From a virus: a stretch of 34,891 nucleotides of DNA. The DNA is taken from positions 1 through 34,891 of IMG/VR virus record IMGVR_UViG_3300049825_000124, one strand, 5' to 3'. Position 1 is the first letter of the stretch. Each line of letters begins with the position of its first letter. This document shows, one piece after another, positions 8,452 through 17,879 of the stretch. Below the pieces are notes generated by a model. It saw only the letters and a program-made list of their open reading frames with translations. It had not been told where the DNA came from and did not search any database. A program made the position numbers and the translations under genes.

Positions 8452-9429
8452 TTACCTAAATCCGCCGTCCATGATAAAAGCCGCGTCCTTGGCCTTGCCC
8501 ATCAGAAGCGCATCGGGGTAGCGAGCGACCGGGGCCGGGAGCATGTTGGTACGCTTGATTGTAGCCTTGGCCTGGGCTGCGAAGCCGCCAATCATTGCGA
8601 TCTGCGCTTGCGACGTCTTGCCGTACATCGGCATCAGCCTCTCAGCCAAACACCAGCGCAGCGCCATGTTGTAGCCCTGGGGTAAGTTGATAGCATCGTA
8701 CAGGCTGACGTACTCGGAAAAACTTGTGCTGGTGAACAGGTGGAGCTCGCCCTGTGCCGGGTTGGGCCAGACGAAGACCGTTGCAAGCTGCTCTGCCGGC
8801 TGGTAATAGATCGCCTTGGGCCAGGGGCCGTTCAGGCTCTTGAGCCCGATCATTTGGTATTCATCAATCCCAAGAACGGCCACCGGGTAGTCCAGGCCGC
8901 CGCCGTAGATCGGCACGCCGTTGGCTGTGGTGCTGACTCGCACAAACGCCGAGGAGATGGACAGCGGGCGCTCGTAGTAGGCGCGGATTGATGTGCTGCT
9001 GACCGTCTGCGGAATGCTGACGGTGTAAGTGCCCAGCACGTTGACGTTGCCACCAGCGCCGGTGATGAAATCTACGATGATGGTGCCAGGCGTGATGCCG
9101 GTGCCGGATAGCTTTTGGCCAACGCAAATGGCACCAGACGCCAGGCCGGTGACGGTCAGGATCGTGCCGGCAATCGAGCCTGTTATCGTGGCGCCAATCT
9201 GGCCGGTCGGGCCAATGGTGTACTGGATTTGATTGGACACCACCGGGAAGATGATCTCGGAGGTGTAGTACACCATCATGTTTTCATTCGACCACTGCCC
9301 AACAATGTCGTTGAGCATCTCGAAAGCATCTTGCGCCGCGTCTGCGGTGGGCGTCTCGCCAGCCTCAAGCGCCCCAATGTCCTTGAGCGCCCGGCTGATG
9401 ATTTGGATTGGGGTTGAGGCTGTGGTCAT
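8452..9429 (-). CDS. Head-tail adaptor, P22 gp4-like, with an inserted beta domain
   Basis: This 325-residue protein is about twice the length of P22 gp4 (166). The N-terminus ([20 protein letters not shown], then [20 protein letters not shown]) has the helix pair of the tail-accessory-factor family, in which a small protein binds below the portal and plugs the head-tail joint. The C-terminal part ([20 protein letters not shown], then helices) matches the second family segment. Between them, about residues 75-150, lies a Gly/Thr/Val-rich stretch with [27 protein letters not shown] and [10 protein letters not shown]. This is a beta-fold module seen in many phage surface proteins and apparently inserted here. 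The stop overlaps the next start by ATGA. Confidence 0.75.
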   Translation of the reverse strand: MTTASTPIQIISRALKDIGALEAGETPTADAAQDAFEMLNDIVGQWSNENMMVYYTSEIIFPVVSNQIQYTIGPTGQIGATITGSIAGTILTVTGLASGAICVGQKLSGTGITPGTIIVDFITGAGGNVNVLGTYTVSIPQTVSSTSIRAYYERPLSISSAFVRVSTTANGVPIYGGGLDYPVAVLGIDEYQMIGLKSLNGPWPKAIYYQPAEQLATVFVWPNPAQGELHLFTSTSFSEYVSLYDAINLPQGYNMALRWCLAERLMPMYGKTSQAQIAMIGGFAAQAKATIKRTNMLPAPVARYPDALLMGKAKDAAFIMDGGFR

Positions 9430-10967
9430 GGGTTACCTTGCGCGTCTTCGTACTTGAACACAGCCCCGACAGTCGATGCCGTGTAGGTATTGCTGCCGGC
9501 GGTGTTGTAGCTTGCTGAACTGCTGCGCACCTTGAAACCGTTTGCCAGCTTGTCGGCTTGGGTTCCGAAGGTCACTGCGTTGCCGTTGATGGTCATCGCC
9601 GTGGGGGTGCCGTTCAGGTACACCATCGGGCCGTCTGTGCTGGCGTTGCCGGTAAACGTGCCGCTGGTGGTGACTGTGCCCGCTGCGATGTTGAACGTGT
9701 TGAGGGGAAGGAAACCGTTGGGCAAGGTGGGATAGACGAAGGGTTGCTGGCCGAAGTTATAGTTTGTCTGGCTAGTGTCCGCATCTCCGGATTGACTTGC
9801 CGATATTAGTTTTGCTGCGGCAGGCACGGTCAACGCAGACCCTATTTGCGTGTTATTTTTATACACACTCAACGTTAAATTAGTAGCATCGTAAGCCATT
9901 CCAATTACGTCACCATTTGTAAACGTTGTATAGACTGTTACTTGAACACCGTTAGCCCAAAGTCCACCGTAAATAGCGTTAGTAGAAAGAAAAACACCAG
10001 CGCCAGCAAGCGAGTCATAATTAGGTGCGCCAGTAGAAATACCATGCGTTCCCCAAAAATAAGTACTGTGGGCGTCTACCAGCGTAACTTCCCAATAGAA
10101 TTTACCTGTAATGGGGCGCATGGTTGCGCTACACCCGGAATTAGCCCCGACGATAGATAGATTGCCATTAGACAGCGTTGTGTTTGCCCCTTTGTCCAGA
10201 GGATTCAACACAGCATAGTTCGCCACCGTCTCCGAGGTCAGTGTCGGCACATCAGCCAGTGAGTCGTATGTAGACCCGGCTGTGAGGCTGATGTTGTTGG
10301 GTGTCCAGTTGTTGGCGTTGCCGCTGGAGTCTGCTACCAGGGTTGATGTGCTGGTGGTGTTCGTAAACGGCAAATAGAACCCATTCGTCCCGTATGTCCC
10401 GGTGTAGGCTTTGGGTAGCCACTGGTTGTTTGCGCCTGTTGCGCCGAAGCTCGCAGGGGCTAGGGCTTGACCGTCTACGAAGTTGATCTCGGCTAGTTCG
10501 CCGTCGAAGTAGTCGGTTGTGTTGGCAGCAGCAAGTTGGTGAGAAATTGCAGTGTTGAACACGGTGTTGGCCGTAGTGCCGGTGCCAGCAGACGCGCCGT
10601 TTACATAGATTGTTTGAGCAGAGCCATTTTGCACATAAACAAGGTGATACCAAGCGGCAGGATCACGATAGACTGCGGTTGTTGTTACCGCAGCAGTCCC
10701 GCTCAATGTCAACAGCAATTGATTGCTTGAATTAAAGCCAAAATTAGTAGTGGTGCTTGCGCCAAACAATTGCCCCGTTGCGTTTAACGTGCCGCGTTTA
10801 ACCCATGCCGACCATGTGTATATGGTGGATGATGTTGGCGTAGAAAACGTCCTGTTCAGGTACGCACTCGCAGAAGACCGGAAGCGCAGGGATTTGTTTA
10901 CGCTATAGCCGCCACCCCCAAGGGTGATAGGAAATCTGGAACCATGCCGAGAATGATTCCGGATCAT
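9426..10967 (-). CDS. Virion surface protein with LamG-type lectin and SPRY-like domains
   Basis: I place the start at the ATG at 10967, which has a GAGGG ribosome site eight bases upstream and lies one base after the previous stop. A start 30 bases further upstream would overlap that gene. The product is 513 residues. Residues ~20-170 resemble a concanavalin A/LamG jelly roll: [16 protein letters not shown], then [29 protein letters not shown] and [14 protein letters not shown]. Residues ~270-400 resemble a SPRY domain: [45 protein letters not shown]. Both are beta-sandwich, ligand-binding folds, so binding to host glycans or decoration of the particle is likely. The SPRY-coding part (about 9780-10160) is clearly AT-richer than the rest of the gene. 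Confidence 0.75.
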   Translation of the reverse strand: MIRNHSRHGSRFPITLGGGGYSVNKSLRFRSSASAYLNRTFSTPTSSTIYTWSAWVKRGTLNATGQLFGASTTTNFGFNSSNQLLLTLSGTAAVTTTAVYRDPAAWYHLVYVQNGSAQTIYVNGASAGTGTTANTVFNTAISHQLAAANTTDYFDGELAEINFVDGQALAPASFGATGANNQWLPKAYTGTYGTNGFYLPFTNTTSTSTLVADSSGNANNWTPNNISLTAGSTYDSLADVPTLTSETVANYAVLNPLDKGANTTLSNGNLSIVGANSGCSATMRPITGKFYWEVTLVDAHSTYFWGTHGISTGAPNYDSLAGAGVFLSTNAIYGGLWANGVQVTVYTTFTNGDVIGMAYDATNLTLSVYKNNTQIGSALTVPAAAKLISASQSGDADTSQTNYNFGQQPFVYPTLPNGFLPLNTFNIAAGTVTTSGTFTGNASTDGPMVYLNGTPTAMTINGNAVTFGTQADKLANGFKVRSSSASYNTAGSNTYTASTVGAVFKYEDAQGNP

Positions 10968-10968
10968 G

Positions 10969-11295
10969 TTACAGACCCTCGCCTGGGGTGATCTCAAATG
11001 CCGCCGCTATGTCGGCTTTGAAAAAGCCATTCGGCGGCAGGTTGCCAAAGACCTCAACCGTTCCCGGCGTGATGCCAAGGGTATAGGCGCTGGGCAATGC
11101 GCCAGGCGCTGTGACCGTAATGGTCGGGGTGGCGTTGGCCACGCCAGCCGGAGCCCAGGACAAGTACTGCGTGGTGGCAAGCAGCGAGCGAACGCGGTAG
11201 CTCGTAGAGCCGTTGTTGTTCGTCGAGAGCACTTGCACCGCTGAGGTGCCGACCAAATACGTTGGGCCAAACGGTGCAAATGCGCTGTTGTTCAT
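10969..11295 (-). CDS. Small virion-module protein, unknown function
   Basis: The 108-residue product is a beta-rich, uncharged protein (MNNSAFAPFGPTYLVGTSAV start, then QVLSTNNNGSTSYRVRSL and PNGFFKADIAAAFEITPGEGL). The type is common in late modules and compatible with a head decoration or tail protein. It lies just after the rho-independent terminator at 11322-11351, as the first gene of the tail segment. The next gene starts one base beyond its stop. I do not recognise a defined family. Confidence 0.6.
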   Translation of the reverse strand: MNNSAFAPFGPTYLVGTSAVQVLSTNNNGSTSYRVRSLLATTQYLSWAPAGVANATPTITVTAPGALPSAYTLGITPGTVEVFGNLPPNGFFKADIAAAFEITPGEGL

Positions 11296-11321
11296 GGTGC
11301 AAATTCCGAGGATTGAATAGA

Positions 11322-11351
11322 CAAAAAGCCGTCCCTTGTGAGGACGGCTTC
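11322..11351 (-). terminator. Rho-independent terminator of the packaging/capsid transcript
   Basis: Bases 11326-11334 (AAGCCGTCC) and 11342-11350 (GGACGGCTT) are a perfect 9-bp inverted repeat around a 7-base loop. Read on the minus strand, the hairpin is followed by a T run (11323-11327). This is the classic intrinsic terminator shape. It lies 24 bases past the stop of the 142-residue gene and upstream of the tail genes, so it would cut or attenuate read-through from the capsid segment into the tail segment. Confidence 0.85.
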
Positions 11352-11374
11352 CATTGTGCCTGAGCCGTCGCCGT

Positions 11375-11803
11375 TTAGGGCAGGAAGGTCAGGTCGATAC
11401 CATAGACCAGCAAATCCATCGTTGCAGCGGCACCTTGTGCGGTGGCGATGTTCCAGTAAATTGTCTGGCTGGTGTTCTGCGCCGCGCCGGCTGCCAGAAC
11501 GGTACGCTGCGAGGCCACTGTTGGGCCGGTAAGGGCTGACAATGCCGCGCTAGTCACCAGTGGAGTGCCGCCAGCCGCAGGGCCGGTGAACAGGCCGCCA
11601 GCCGCCGTGGTCAGCGAGATGCTGGCGTTGGTGGCAATAACGTACAAAATGATGTAGCTGCTGGTGTTGAGGATCGGGATCGCCGTGTCGCCAGTGGCGT
11701 TGGCGTTGATGCTCTGAGCGCTGCCCAACAGGCGCAAGGCCTGGTTGGAGCTCAGTACTTGCGGATGGGTTTGAATGCTTGATGCGGGTCCGGGATTGGC
11801 CAT
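11375..11803 (-). CDS. Virion-module protein, unknown function
   Basis: This 142-residue protein is rich in Ala, Thr and Ser with beta-prone segments (SYIILYVIATNASISLTTAA at about 48-67, MDLLVYGIDLTFLP at the end). It lies directly after the coat gene and before the terminator, where phages often encode head decoration or head-completion proteins. I do not recognise a named family. The charge is very low, unlike an enzyme. Its position before the terminator suggests expression at capsid-like level. Confidence 0.6.
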   Translation of the reverse strand: MANPGPASSIQTHPQVLSSNQALRLLGSAQSINANATGDTAIPILNTSSYIILYVIATNASISLTTAAGGLFTGPAAGGTPLVTSAALSALTGPTVASQRTVLAAGAAQNTSQTIYWNIATAQGAAATMDLLVYGIDLTFLP

Positions 11804-11824
11804 GATAATTTGTCCTTAAAGTTA

Positions 11825-11840
11825 GGGGCGCTGTGGCCCC
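11825..11840 (-). other. Short GC stem-loop after the coat gene
   Basis: GGGGC (11825-11829) pairs with GCCCC (11836-11840) around a 6-base loop, between the coat stop and the next start. There is no T run behind it on the minus strand, so it is not a complete intrinsic terminator. It could slow exonucleases or partly attenuate transcription. Confidence 0.3.
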
Positions 11841-11850
11841 ACTTGATTGA

Positions 11851-13098
11851 TTACGCGGCAACCCGGCAAGCAAGTTCCGGGTAGAGCGGAGCCCAGCCGT
11901 ACAGCACATCAAGACGAGTCGGGATCGAATCGTTGTTGATAGTGTACTGCCGCACCACGCGGATCGAAAGACCCAGCTGCTTGTCACTTGCGCGACCAGC
12001 AAAATGGACCCCATCTGGCAGCTCGAGGTCGGCGCAAGCCATCGTGAAGGCATTTTTGTGCATCACGATGTTTTGCGGCGAGACCACGCCGGTATTGTTG
12101 AAAGGCGTGACGGTCGATGCTCCTGGCGAGGTAACGCTGACGTTCTGGAACTGGCCCGCCGTAATGACCGCCGGAGAGACGATGACCGAGGTGGTGCCAG
12201 AGGTTGCAACGGTGACGTCGGCCTGGACCACAAAGTTGCGCAGCTTGTTAGAACCGTAAGCCTGGCGGTTCTGCGGGTTGACCGCATAGACGTTGGCAAT
12301 CTGGATCACGTCGCCTTGCTTCAGGCCGGCCGCTGCCGTTGCGCAAGACAGCGCGATGGTGGAGGTCGAAGCCCAGCCGGTGGTCAGGAAACCGGTAGCG
12401 GTAGCGGTCTGGCAGCTGAACGCGGTGGTGGTGGCGTAGGAGCCGAACGTTTGGTTCACAACGTTCTGGTCCATCTTCCAGTCCATGCCCGCGCTGTCGG
12501 TGCCCATCAAGCCCTTCTGGTACTGGCGGCTGATGGTGGCGTTGGGCACAAACAAACCCTTCAGGCCATCAACAATGGTCGCAGAAGTGAACGGCTCAAT
12601 GATGCAAGAACGTTGACCGTCGCGGGGTGCGCCTTCAGCGTCCAGAAATGCGCCAGCATTCAAGAACGTCAACAGGCTGCTTGGCGGAACGCCAGCGGTG
12701 CCAACGATGTTGGCGGTGTTGTTCTTCGCCATCACCAAGCCGTCGCGGTCAATCTTGTTGGCGATGGCTGCGATTGCGGGCTTCAAAACGCGGTCGCTGA
12801 ACATGTCCAAAGACAGGGCCAAGTCTTGTGTCGAGAACTGCGTGTCGACGTGGAACTGGGTCGACAACGTCACCGGCACGCTGGTTTCGTTGAAGTCTTC
12901 AACGTTCAGCGCTGGGCCGGTTGTACCGATGAAACGACCCGGCCTGCGGACGTTCAAAGTATTGCCAATCTTGGCGCCAACGACAGCGAACTGATCGTCG
13001 TAGTTGCGCTCTACTTCACTCGTAAAAGTCAAGCTGTTTTCCAAAACCATCAATGCCTCATTGGTGATTTTTGAAATAGTCAAAAGCGTATTAGCCAT
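11851..13098 (-). CDS. Major capsid protein, P22 coat (gp5) family
   Basis: The 415-residue length is close to P22 gp5 (430). The N-terminus (NTLLTISKITNEALMVLENS, then NYDDQFAVVGAKIGNTLNVR) and the segment VTLSTQFHVDTQFSTQDLAL (about 78-97) match a branch of the P22 coat family that I recognise from environmental podoviruses. IANKIDRDGL follows at about 112-121. The HK97-fold coat assembles on the scaffold encoded just upstream (19-base gap) and around the portal. A beta-rich insertion around 220-330 would correspond to the I-domain region. The order portal, scaffold, coat on one strand confirms the call. Confidence 0.9.
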   Translation of the reverse strand: MANTLLTISKITNEALMVLENSLTFTSEVERNYDDQFAVVGAKIGNTLNVRRPGRFIGTTGPALNVEDFNETSVPVTLSTQFHVDTQFSTQDLALSLDMFSDRVLKPAIAAIANKIDRDGLVMAKNNTANIVGTAGVPPSSLLTFLNAGAFLDAEGAPRDGQRSCIIEPFTSATIVDGLKGLFVPNATISRQYQKGLMGTDSAGMDWKMDQNVVNQTFGSYATTTAFSCQTATATGFLTTGWASTSTIALSCATAAAGLKQGDVIQIANVYAVNPQNRQAYGSNKLRNFVVQADVTVATSGTTSVIVSPAVITAGQFQNVSVTSPGASTVTPFNNTGVVSPQNIVMHKNAFTMACADLELPDGVHFAGRASDKQLGLSIRVVRQYTINNDSIPTRLDVLYGWAPLYPELACRVAA

Positions 13099-13117
13099 GA
13101 TTCGTTATTCCTTAAAG

Positions 13118-14035
13118 TTATCGGATTTTGCCGGCCATTCTCGCGGCTCGCCATGATTGGTAGTCGCCGTGAAACTCGCCGTTGCTGTCAATCTTTACAT
13201 CGGTGCCAGTCCCGCCGCCCCGGATGGGGTTGATCGGTGGTGGCGCCTTAGACCTGCCAACAGTAGAAAGCGGCTTGGTCTCGGCTTTCGTCTCAAACCG
13301 TGCCTCGAGCTTGCCTATTTCTCGCAGGGCGCTTGCGGTGGACATTCCTGCCAACTTCGTTGCCAGGTCGGTGTGCTCGGCCAGGTGATACAGGATTTTT
13401 GGTCCTACATCGCTGTCAAGTATCGCGTCCCGCACCTGGTCGCTGACCTGTACGTCGCTTGATGCCACCATGTCATCAAAATCTGGCAGGTCCGCCTTAG
13501 CCGCCGACAGCCGGGTGTTCCAAGTCTCAATGACCTTGTCACGATCAACTGCCGCCTTGCGCTCTGCGTCCTGCCTGTCTCGATTCCGTAGCGCCCGCTC
13601 AGTGGAGAATTCCGCCAGTGCTTTTGCGTACTCAAACGCATCGCTGAACTGGCTGGGCTGGGGTTCCTCGGTGGCTGCTGCCGGCTCTGCCTGCGGCCTG
13701 CTGCGTCCCTCGAGCTCCCTGACCTTCGACTCCAAAACCTCCCTCGCTGCCCGCTCCCGCTCGGCGTCTTGCCGTGCTTCCTCGCGTTGCTTGGTGAGAG
13801 CCGTGAATCGCTTCTCCAGCTTATTGGGCTTGCTGCTTTCTTCTACTGCTGTCGCCTCTTTCTCTTCGCTGTCTTGCCCACTCTGCTCGCTGACTTCAAC
13901 CGGTTCTGCGGGAGTTTCCTCCGCAGCCGCAGCTGGCGCCTCGCGTGTAGCTAGGTTCAAACGTTGCGAGTTGAACTCGGCTAGATTTTCGCTGGTGACC
14001 ACGTTAGCGGCCAACCGCTCTTGCACTTCCGACAT
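13118..14035 (-). CDS. Scaffolding protein, P22 gp8-like
   Basis: This 305-residue protein (P22 gp8 has 303) is highly charged. An acidic Glu/Ala-rich N-terminal half (about 30-70) is followed by long helices with coiled-coil character (about 70-120 and 140-190). The basic C-terminus GDYQSWRAARMAGKIR corresponds to the coat-binding helix-turn-helix end of such scaffolds. It would assemble transiently inside the procapsid and direct incorporation of the portal. It lies between portal and coat, the canonical place. Confidence 0.85.
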   Translation of the reverse strand: MSEVQERLAANVVTSENLAEFNSQRLNLATREAPAAAAEETPAEPVEVSEQSGQDSEEKEATAVEESSKPNKLEKRFTALTKQREEARQDAERERAAREVLESKVRELEGRSRPQAEPAAATEEPQPSQFSDAFEYAKALAEFSTERALRNRDRQDAERKAAVDRDKVIETWNTRLSAAKADLPDFDDMVASSDVQVSDQVRDAILDSDVGPKILYHLAEHTDLATKLAGMSTASALREIGKLEARFETKAETKPLSTVGRSKAPPPINPIRGGGTGTDVKIDSNGEFHGDYQSWRAARMAGKIR

Positions 14036-14095
14036 GAGTTACCTCAAGGATTTTGCCCGGTGCGCCCGCCGGTAGGTTTTTGGATAGTATCAGAT

Positions 14096-16210
14096 TCAGA
14101 TTGCTCGCTCAATAGCCTCGCCGCTGCTGATGTGCATGGCGCTTTTGTCAATGTCCGCCAGCATCAGCGCCAGCTGGCCTTTGATGTGCTCAATCTGCAG
14201 CCGGGTGTTGCTCTCAATAACCGTATCGTTGGCGCGACCGCTGATCTTCATTTGCTCGGTGTTGCGCTGCTCGGCGTTGCTGGCCTCGGTCTCGTGGGCC
14301 TTGGCTGTGACTTGCATAAGCGTGCGCTTGGTAGCACCTTCCTCGCGGATTTGCGCGACCTGGCCTCGGTTGTTGATCTCCAGTTGCATGGCCTGCATTT
14401 GCTGGGTCATCTGCTCAATCTGCGCCTTGCTTTGCGCAAGCTGCATCTGTACATGCGGCGGGATGGGTGACTTCTTGTCGATCTGCGCCAGCGGGTTGCT
14501 TGCCGCCAGGCGGTCGGCAATGACCTCAGCGCCGGGGAAATCCATGTTGCGGAAGACCAGATCGCCCGCCAGCTTGAACAACTCGGGGTTGCCGGCCAAC
14601 AGCGGCATCATGGAGTCGACCGCCTGCATCCGCTTGCTGATGTAGCCTGGCCCGCTGTCCATCACAATGTCGTATTCGCCCACCGTGACGTCATTGAGAA
14701 CCTTCTGGACGCCGTATTCGTCCTGGCCCTGCTCGTTGATTGTGACCATGTCCGGCTGGCCGTCCTCGCCAATAATTCGCATCACGCGCTGCGTGTCGTA
14801 AATCTTGGGTATCAGGTCCAGCAGAATCTTGCCGGTGTGCTTGATGCTGCGCGTCAGGTTGTCGAAATAATGGAAGTTGCTTAGGTCAACCTGCTGCTGC
14901 TGGCCGTTGAGCGCCTTACCGCTGATGTTGCCGCTGGGCAGCTGGTTCGGGTCGGTGATGCCCAGCACCATCTGAAGATCGGCATTGATCGCATCGGCGG
15001 CGCTCATCACGCCAACTGGCGGCGGCTCGGGCTGTAGCCTGGTGGGTGTCGGGGCTGGCCTGCCGTCAATGTCGGTTTGCTTGTAGCGCAGGACCGGGCT
15101 TGACTTGATGTTGGCCTGCGCCCACTCGTCCTCGTGGTTCTCGTCCTGGCCCTCGGCAAGCAGCCATTTGGCCTTAGGCGCCAGGGCAATGCTCTCTGTC
15201 ATTGAGGTGCGCCAAAAATTGTACATACGCTGAGGATCGATCGCAAACCGCACCAGTCCAAATTTCTTGCGCTTGTCCTCAACAATGAGCTGCTGGCCGT
15301 AGACCGGCACCACGGGGATATACCGTCCTGGCCAATCTTTTTCCTCCAGCACTTCCATCGCGGTCAGCTTGCACCACTTGACCACCTTGCGGTAGCTTGG
15401 GCGCTCGTCAATGATGGTGATGCCGGCCAGCGCCAGAAACTCGTCGCTAGGCAGCTCGTCCTTGTAGATTTTGGTTCCGTCCGAGAGCATCAACAGCTTG
15501 GTCTTGACTCGCTCAACGTGAAAGTACTCGGCAATCCGAATGTCCTCGGTCATCACCCAATCGGCGCTGTCGTCGCCAGTGCTGCGCTGCAAGAAGTTGG
15601 CGCCATCGTCCGCGCCGGGGTACATCTCTCGGAAGACCGCCTTCGGCATCACGCTGGTAATCAGGCATTGCTCGGCGTCGGAGCCGTCCGGCAGCGTGCT
15701 GTTGGGGTCGAAATAGACGGTAAACGGGTTGTCAACAGGCTGGATGTAGATTTCCTGGTCAAACGAGTCCTCGCGCACATAATCCGTGACGATGCGCCAG
15801 TAGCCCCAGCCCATCCGCACGGCATAGTCGAAGGCGTTGTCGTACGCCGTGTCGGCGTTGCTGTTCTCTTCAATGTGCCGGGTGATGCCCTCGAGCGTCT
15901 GCGCGATCTTGGCGTCGGCCTGGGTGTTAGTAGGGTGAACTTTGATCCTGGGTCGCTGCTGGCGCTGCTGGTTTGTGACCTGGCGCACATAAGCGTCGAT
16001 CTTGTTGATGGTCAGGCACGGCCTGGCGTCAAGGTTGCGGCTGTTTTGAATCTCCACCGGCCACTGGTCGCCGGCAGCGAACTTCAGATCGTTTAGCGCG
16101 TCCGCCCGGTTGCTGGAGTCGGAGTCGCCCGCCAGGCGCAGGAACTTGATCGCCGCGTCAATGCGCTTGTCTGAGCTCAGATTGTTGTCAGAATAGTAGG
16201 CCATGTTCAT
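14096..16210 (-). CDS. Portal protein, P22 gp1-like
   Basis: The 704-residue length matches P22 gp1 (725) rather than the ~500 of most portals. Family-type segments are visible in order: AAGDQWPVEIQNSRNLDARP then CLTINKIDAYVRQVTNQQRQ (about 47-86), RPRIKVHP, GWGYWRIVTDYVREDSFDQE (about 134-153), and NPFTVYFDPNS followed by DGSDAEQC. The C-terminal ~150 residues are helical and Gln/Met-rich, matching the barrel extension that reaches into the head in P22. As a dodecamer at one vertex it forms the DNA channel, binds terminase and nucleates assembly. Its start overlaps the terL stop by ATGA. Confidence 0.9.
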   Translation of the reverse strand: MNMAYYSDNNLSSDKRIDAAIKFLRLAGDSDSSNRADALNDLKFAAGDQWPVEIQNSRNLDARPCLTINKIDAYVRQVTNQQRQQRPRIKVHPTNTQADAKIAQTLEGITRHIEENSNADTAYDNAFDYAVRMGWGYWRIVTDYVREDSFDQEIYIQPVDNPFTVYFDPNSTLPDGSDAEQCLITSVMPKAVFREMYPGADDGANFLQRSTGDDSADWVMTEDIRIAEYFHVERVKTKLLMLSDGTKIYKDELPSDEFLALAGITIIDERPSYRKVVKWCKLTAMEVLEEKDWPGRYIPVVPVYGQQLIVEDKRKKFGLVRFAIDPQRMYNFWRTSMTESIALAPKAKWLLAEGQDENHEDEWAQANIKSSPVLRYKQTDIDGRPAPTPTRLQPEPPPVGVMSAADAINADLQMVLGITDPNQLPSGNISGKALNGQQQQVDLSNFHYFDNLTRSIKHTGKILLDLIPKIYDTQRVMRIIGEDGQPDMVTINEQGQDEYGVQKVLNDVTVGEYDIVMDSGPGYISKRMQAVDSMMPLLAGNPELFKLAGDLVFRNMDFPGAEVIADRLAASNPLAQIDKKSPIPPHVQMQLAQSKAQIEQMTQQMQAMQLEINNRGQVAQIREEGATKRTLMQVTAKAHETEASNAEQRNTEQMKISGRANDTVIESNTRLQIEHIKGQLALMLADIDKSAMHISSGEAIERAI

Positions 16211-17478
16211 CCCATCCAGTTCGCTGGCAACGAAAAGGTTGCCTTCTTCTTAGTCTTGCGTGGCTCGTTGACCATCAGGCCAATGTAACGGAAAGCGTCC
16301 GCGCCGTGGCTGTAGTGATCGTGCAGCGGCTGCTTGGAAAATCCGCCAGTCTCGGGGTCTACATCATATCGGTAGTGGCGCAGGCACGAAATCCCATCCG
16401 CCGCATTCTCTCGGTCGAACCAGCAGTTCGGAAAGATTGTGCGGGCTGCGTTGATCGAGTCGGGTATCGGTACGCGGGGAATAATGCTGACTTTATAGCC
16501 CGCCGAGCGAACAATGTCTTCGATGGAGCGGCCCGCAGCGGCGAGGGTTTGGTTTTGAGCGTCATGGGGTAGCCAAAGGGTATCGTAGACATAGCCGAAC
16601 TTCTGCATTTCGGACATGTAGTGGCTGATGGTGCGCTGGCTGTCCTCAAGGTAGCGGATGAGCCGGGTCTCCATGCCGATGAATTGCAGAAACCAGATCG
16701 CCGTGGAGTCTGACCAGCCAAGGTCAAACACCGCGTGGACGGGTTTGCTCGGGTCATAGTTGACGGTCGTAATCCGGCCCTGGAGCTCGGCCATCTGCAT
16801 CTCGCGGGCAAAGATAGCACCGTCCACCGTCTGGCGGCATATGCCCTCCCAGACCGTGTTGTAGGACTCAATGTCACGTTCCTTGAGTGCGTCCTTCTCC
16901 AGCCGCAGGGTCTCGGGGAACCATGGGTTGTCGGACCAGTTGACTTTGCAAATCATGCAGTCGGCTGGCGGCTTGAGCACGAAGCGCTGATAAGTCTCGT
17001 CGGTCTCAAGCTCGGGGTTGAAGCTGACCCATATGCTGCTGCCGGCCTTGCGGATGGTTGGTATCAGGACATTCCACGACAGCCGGCTGACCGACTGAGC
17101 CTCCTCGCACCAGCAAATATCGACGCCCTCAAAGGACTTGATGTTGCTGATGTTGTTGCGCAGGCCGGCAAAGGCAAATTCGGTGCCGTTCTTGCCTCGG
17201 ATCGTGGCCTGGGTGATCTCGTAGAACCCAAGCAGGCCCAGCGCCTCAATTTGGTCGCACAAGAGCTTGTGGACAGAGTCCTTGATGCTGGTCTGAAACT
17301 CTCGAGCACAGAGAATGCGCAGCGGGGACTTGGCGCCAAGGATAAGCAGGGCTCGGGCAATGCCCCAAGACTTGGCACCGCCGCGCCCGCCGTAGAGTAC
17401 CTTGTAGCGGGATGGCTCAAATAGGCAGGCGAGCTTTTCGGGGAACTCGGCGTTTGCTGCCGCCTGCGCAACGCTCAT
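16207..17478 (-). CDS. terL: Terminase large subunit
   Basis: The 423-residue packaging motor has an ATPase domain with Walker A GGRGGAKS (about 30-37) and Walker B DICWCEEA (about 120-127). The coupling region contains WVSFNPE (about 150-156). The C-terminal RNase H-fold nuclease has catalytic-type aspartates in VFDLGWSD (D252), in LPHDAQ (D306) and in SHGADAFRY (D394). It cuts concatemers and drives DNA into the procapsid through the portal. The length and motif spelling fit the Terminase_3/Terminase_6 type of headful-packaging phages. Its start overlaps the terS stop (ATGA). Confidence 0.93.
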   Translation of the reverse strand: MSVAQAAANAEFPEKLACLFEPSRYKVLYGGRGGAKSWGIARALLILGAKSPLRILCAREFQTSIKDSVHKLLCDQIEALGLLGFYEITQATIRGKNGTEFAFAGLRNNISNIKSFEGVDICWCEEAQSVSRLSWNVLIPTIRKAGSSIWVSFNPELETDETYQRFVLKPPADCMICKVNWSDNPWFPETLRLEKDALKERDIESYNTVWEGICRQTVDGAIFAREMQMAELQGRITTVNYDPSKPVHAVFDLGWSDSTAIWFLQFIGMETRLIRYLEDSQRTISHYMSEMQKFGYVYDTLWLPHDAQNQTLAAAGRSIEDIVRSAGYKVSIIPRVPIPDSINAARTIFPNCWFDRENAADGISCLRHYRYDVDPETGGFSKQPLHDHYSHGADAFRYIGLMVNEPRKTKKKATFSLPANWMG

Positions 17479-17879
17479 TCCGGCTTCACGAAAGTGACTG
17501 GAATGCTCAACGGGATCAAAGGCGCACCGTTCTCGCCGGTGATCTCCTGCTTGACGGACTCGCGGTATTTCTTAGGAAAGCGAGCCGCCATTGAGCGTGA
17601 CCACAACCCGGTGTTAAGTTTAGGCCCGTCCTTATGCTCAAGCATGTAGGTTTGCGCCTGCTCTTCCCACCAAATCATCTCATTTTCCTTGGCTCGTTCC
17701 AAGGCATGCTGAAATTCTTCGTATTCATCGCGCCAAGCAAACAAAGTGCGAGTGCCCACATCAAGCGCACCGCCTATCTGTTCAATGGATTTGCCCAACT
17801 TGCCCAGTTCTATGACCTGCTCACAGAACTCGGCACGGTACTTCGTTGGGCGCCCAGCGCCAATCTTGCCTTCAGTCAT
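17475..17879 (-). CDS. terS: Terminase small subunit
   Basis: This 134-residue protein has an N-terminal helix-turn-helix (about 10-55: GRPTKYRAEF, then GKSIEQIGGALDVGTRTLFA). It is followed by a helical, acidic segment with paired tryptophans (EMIWWEEQ, about 70) and a C-terminal stretch containing LWSRSMAARFPKKYRES. This pattern is the DNA-recognition small terminase of many phages, which oligomerises and delivers pac-site DNA to TerL. It overlaps terL by ATGA and overlaps the small basic gene before it in the same way. Confidence 0.85.
   Translation of the reverse strand: MTEGKIGAGRPTKYRAEFCEQVIELGKLGKSIEQIGGALDVGTRTLFAWRDEYEEFQHALERAKENEMIWWEEQAQTYMLEHKDGPKLNTGLWSRSMAARFPKKYRESVKQEITGENGAPLIPLSIPVTFVKPE

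Noticed and set aside
7675-8685. 336-codon plus-strand frame opposite the gp10-like gene
   Set aside because: Antisense shadow of a recognised tail gene, no plausible ribosome site or neighbours on that strand. Kept as a reminder that long chance frames occur here.
12004-13074. 356-codon plus-strand frame opposite the coat gene
   Set aside because: It is exactly antisense to a well-supported capsid gene, is Arg/Gly-rich as expected of a mirror frame in GC-rich DNA, and has no recognisable motif.
15518-16096. 192-codon plus-strand frame opposite the portal gene
   Set aside because: Mirror of the portal reading frame. No motif or operon context.
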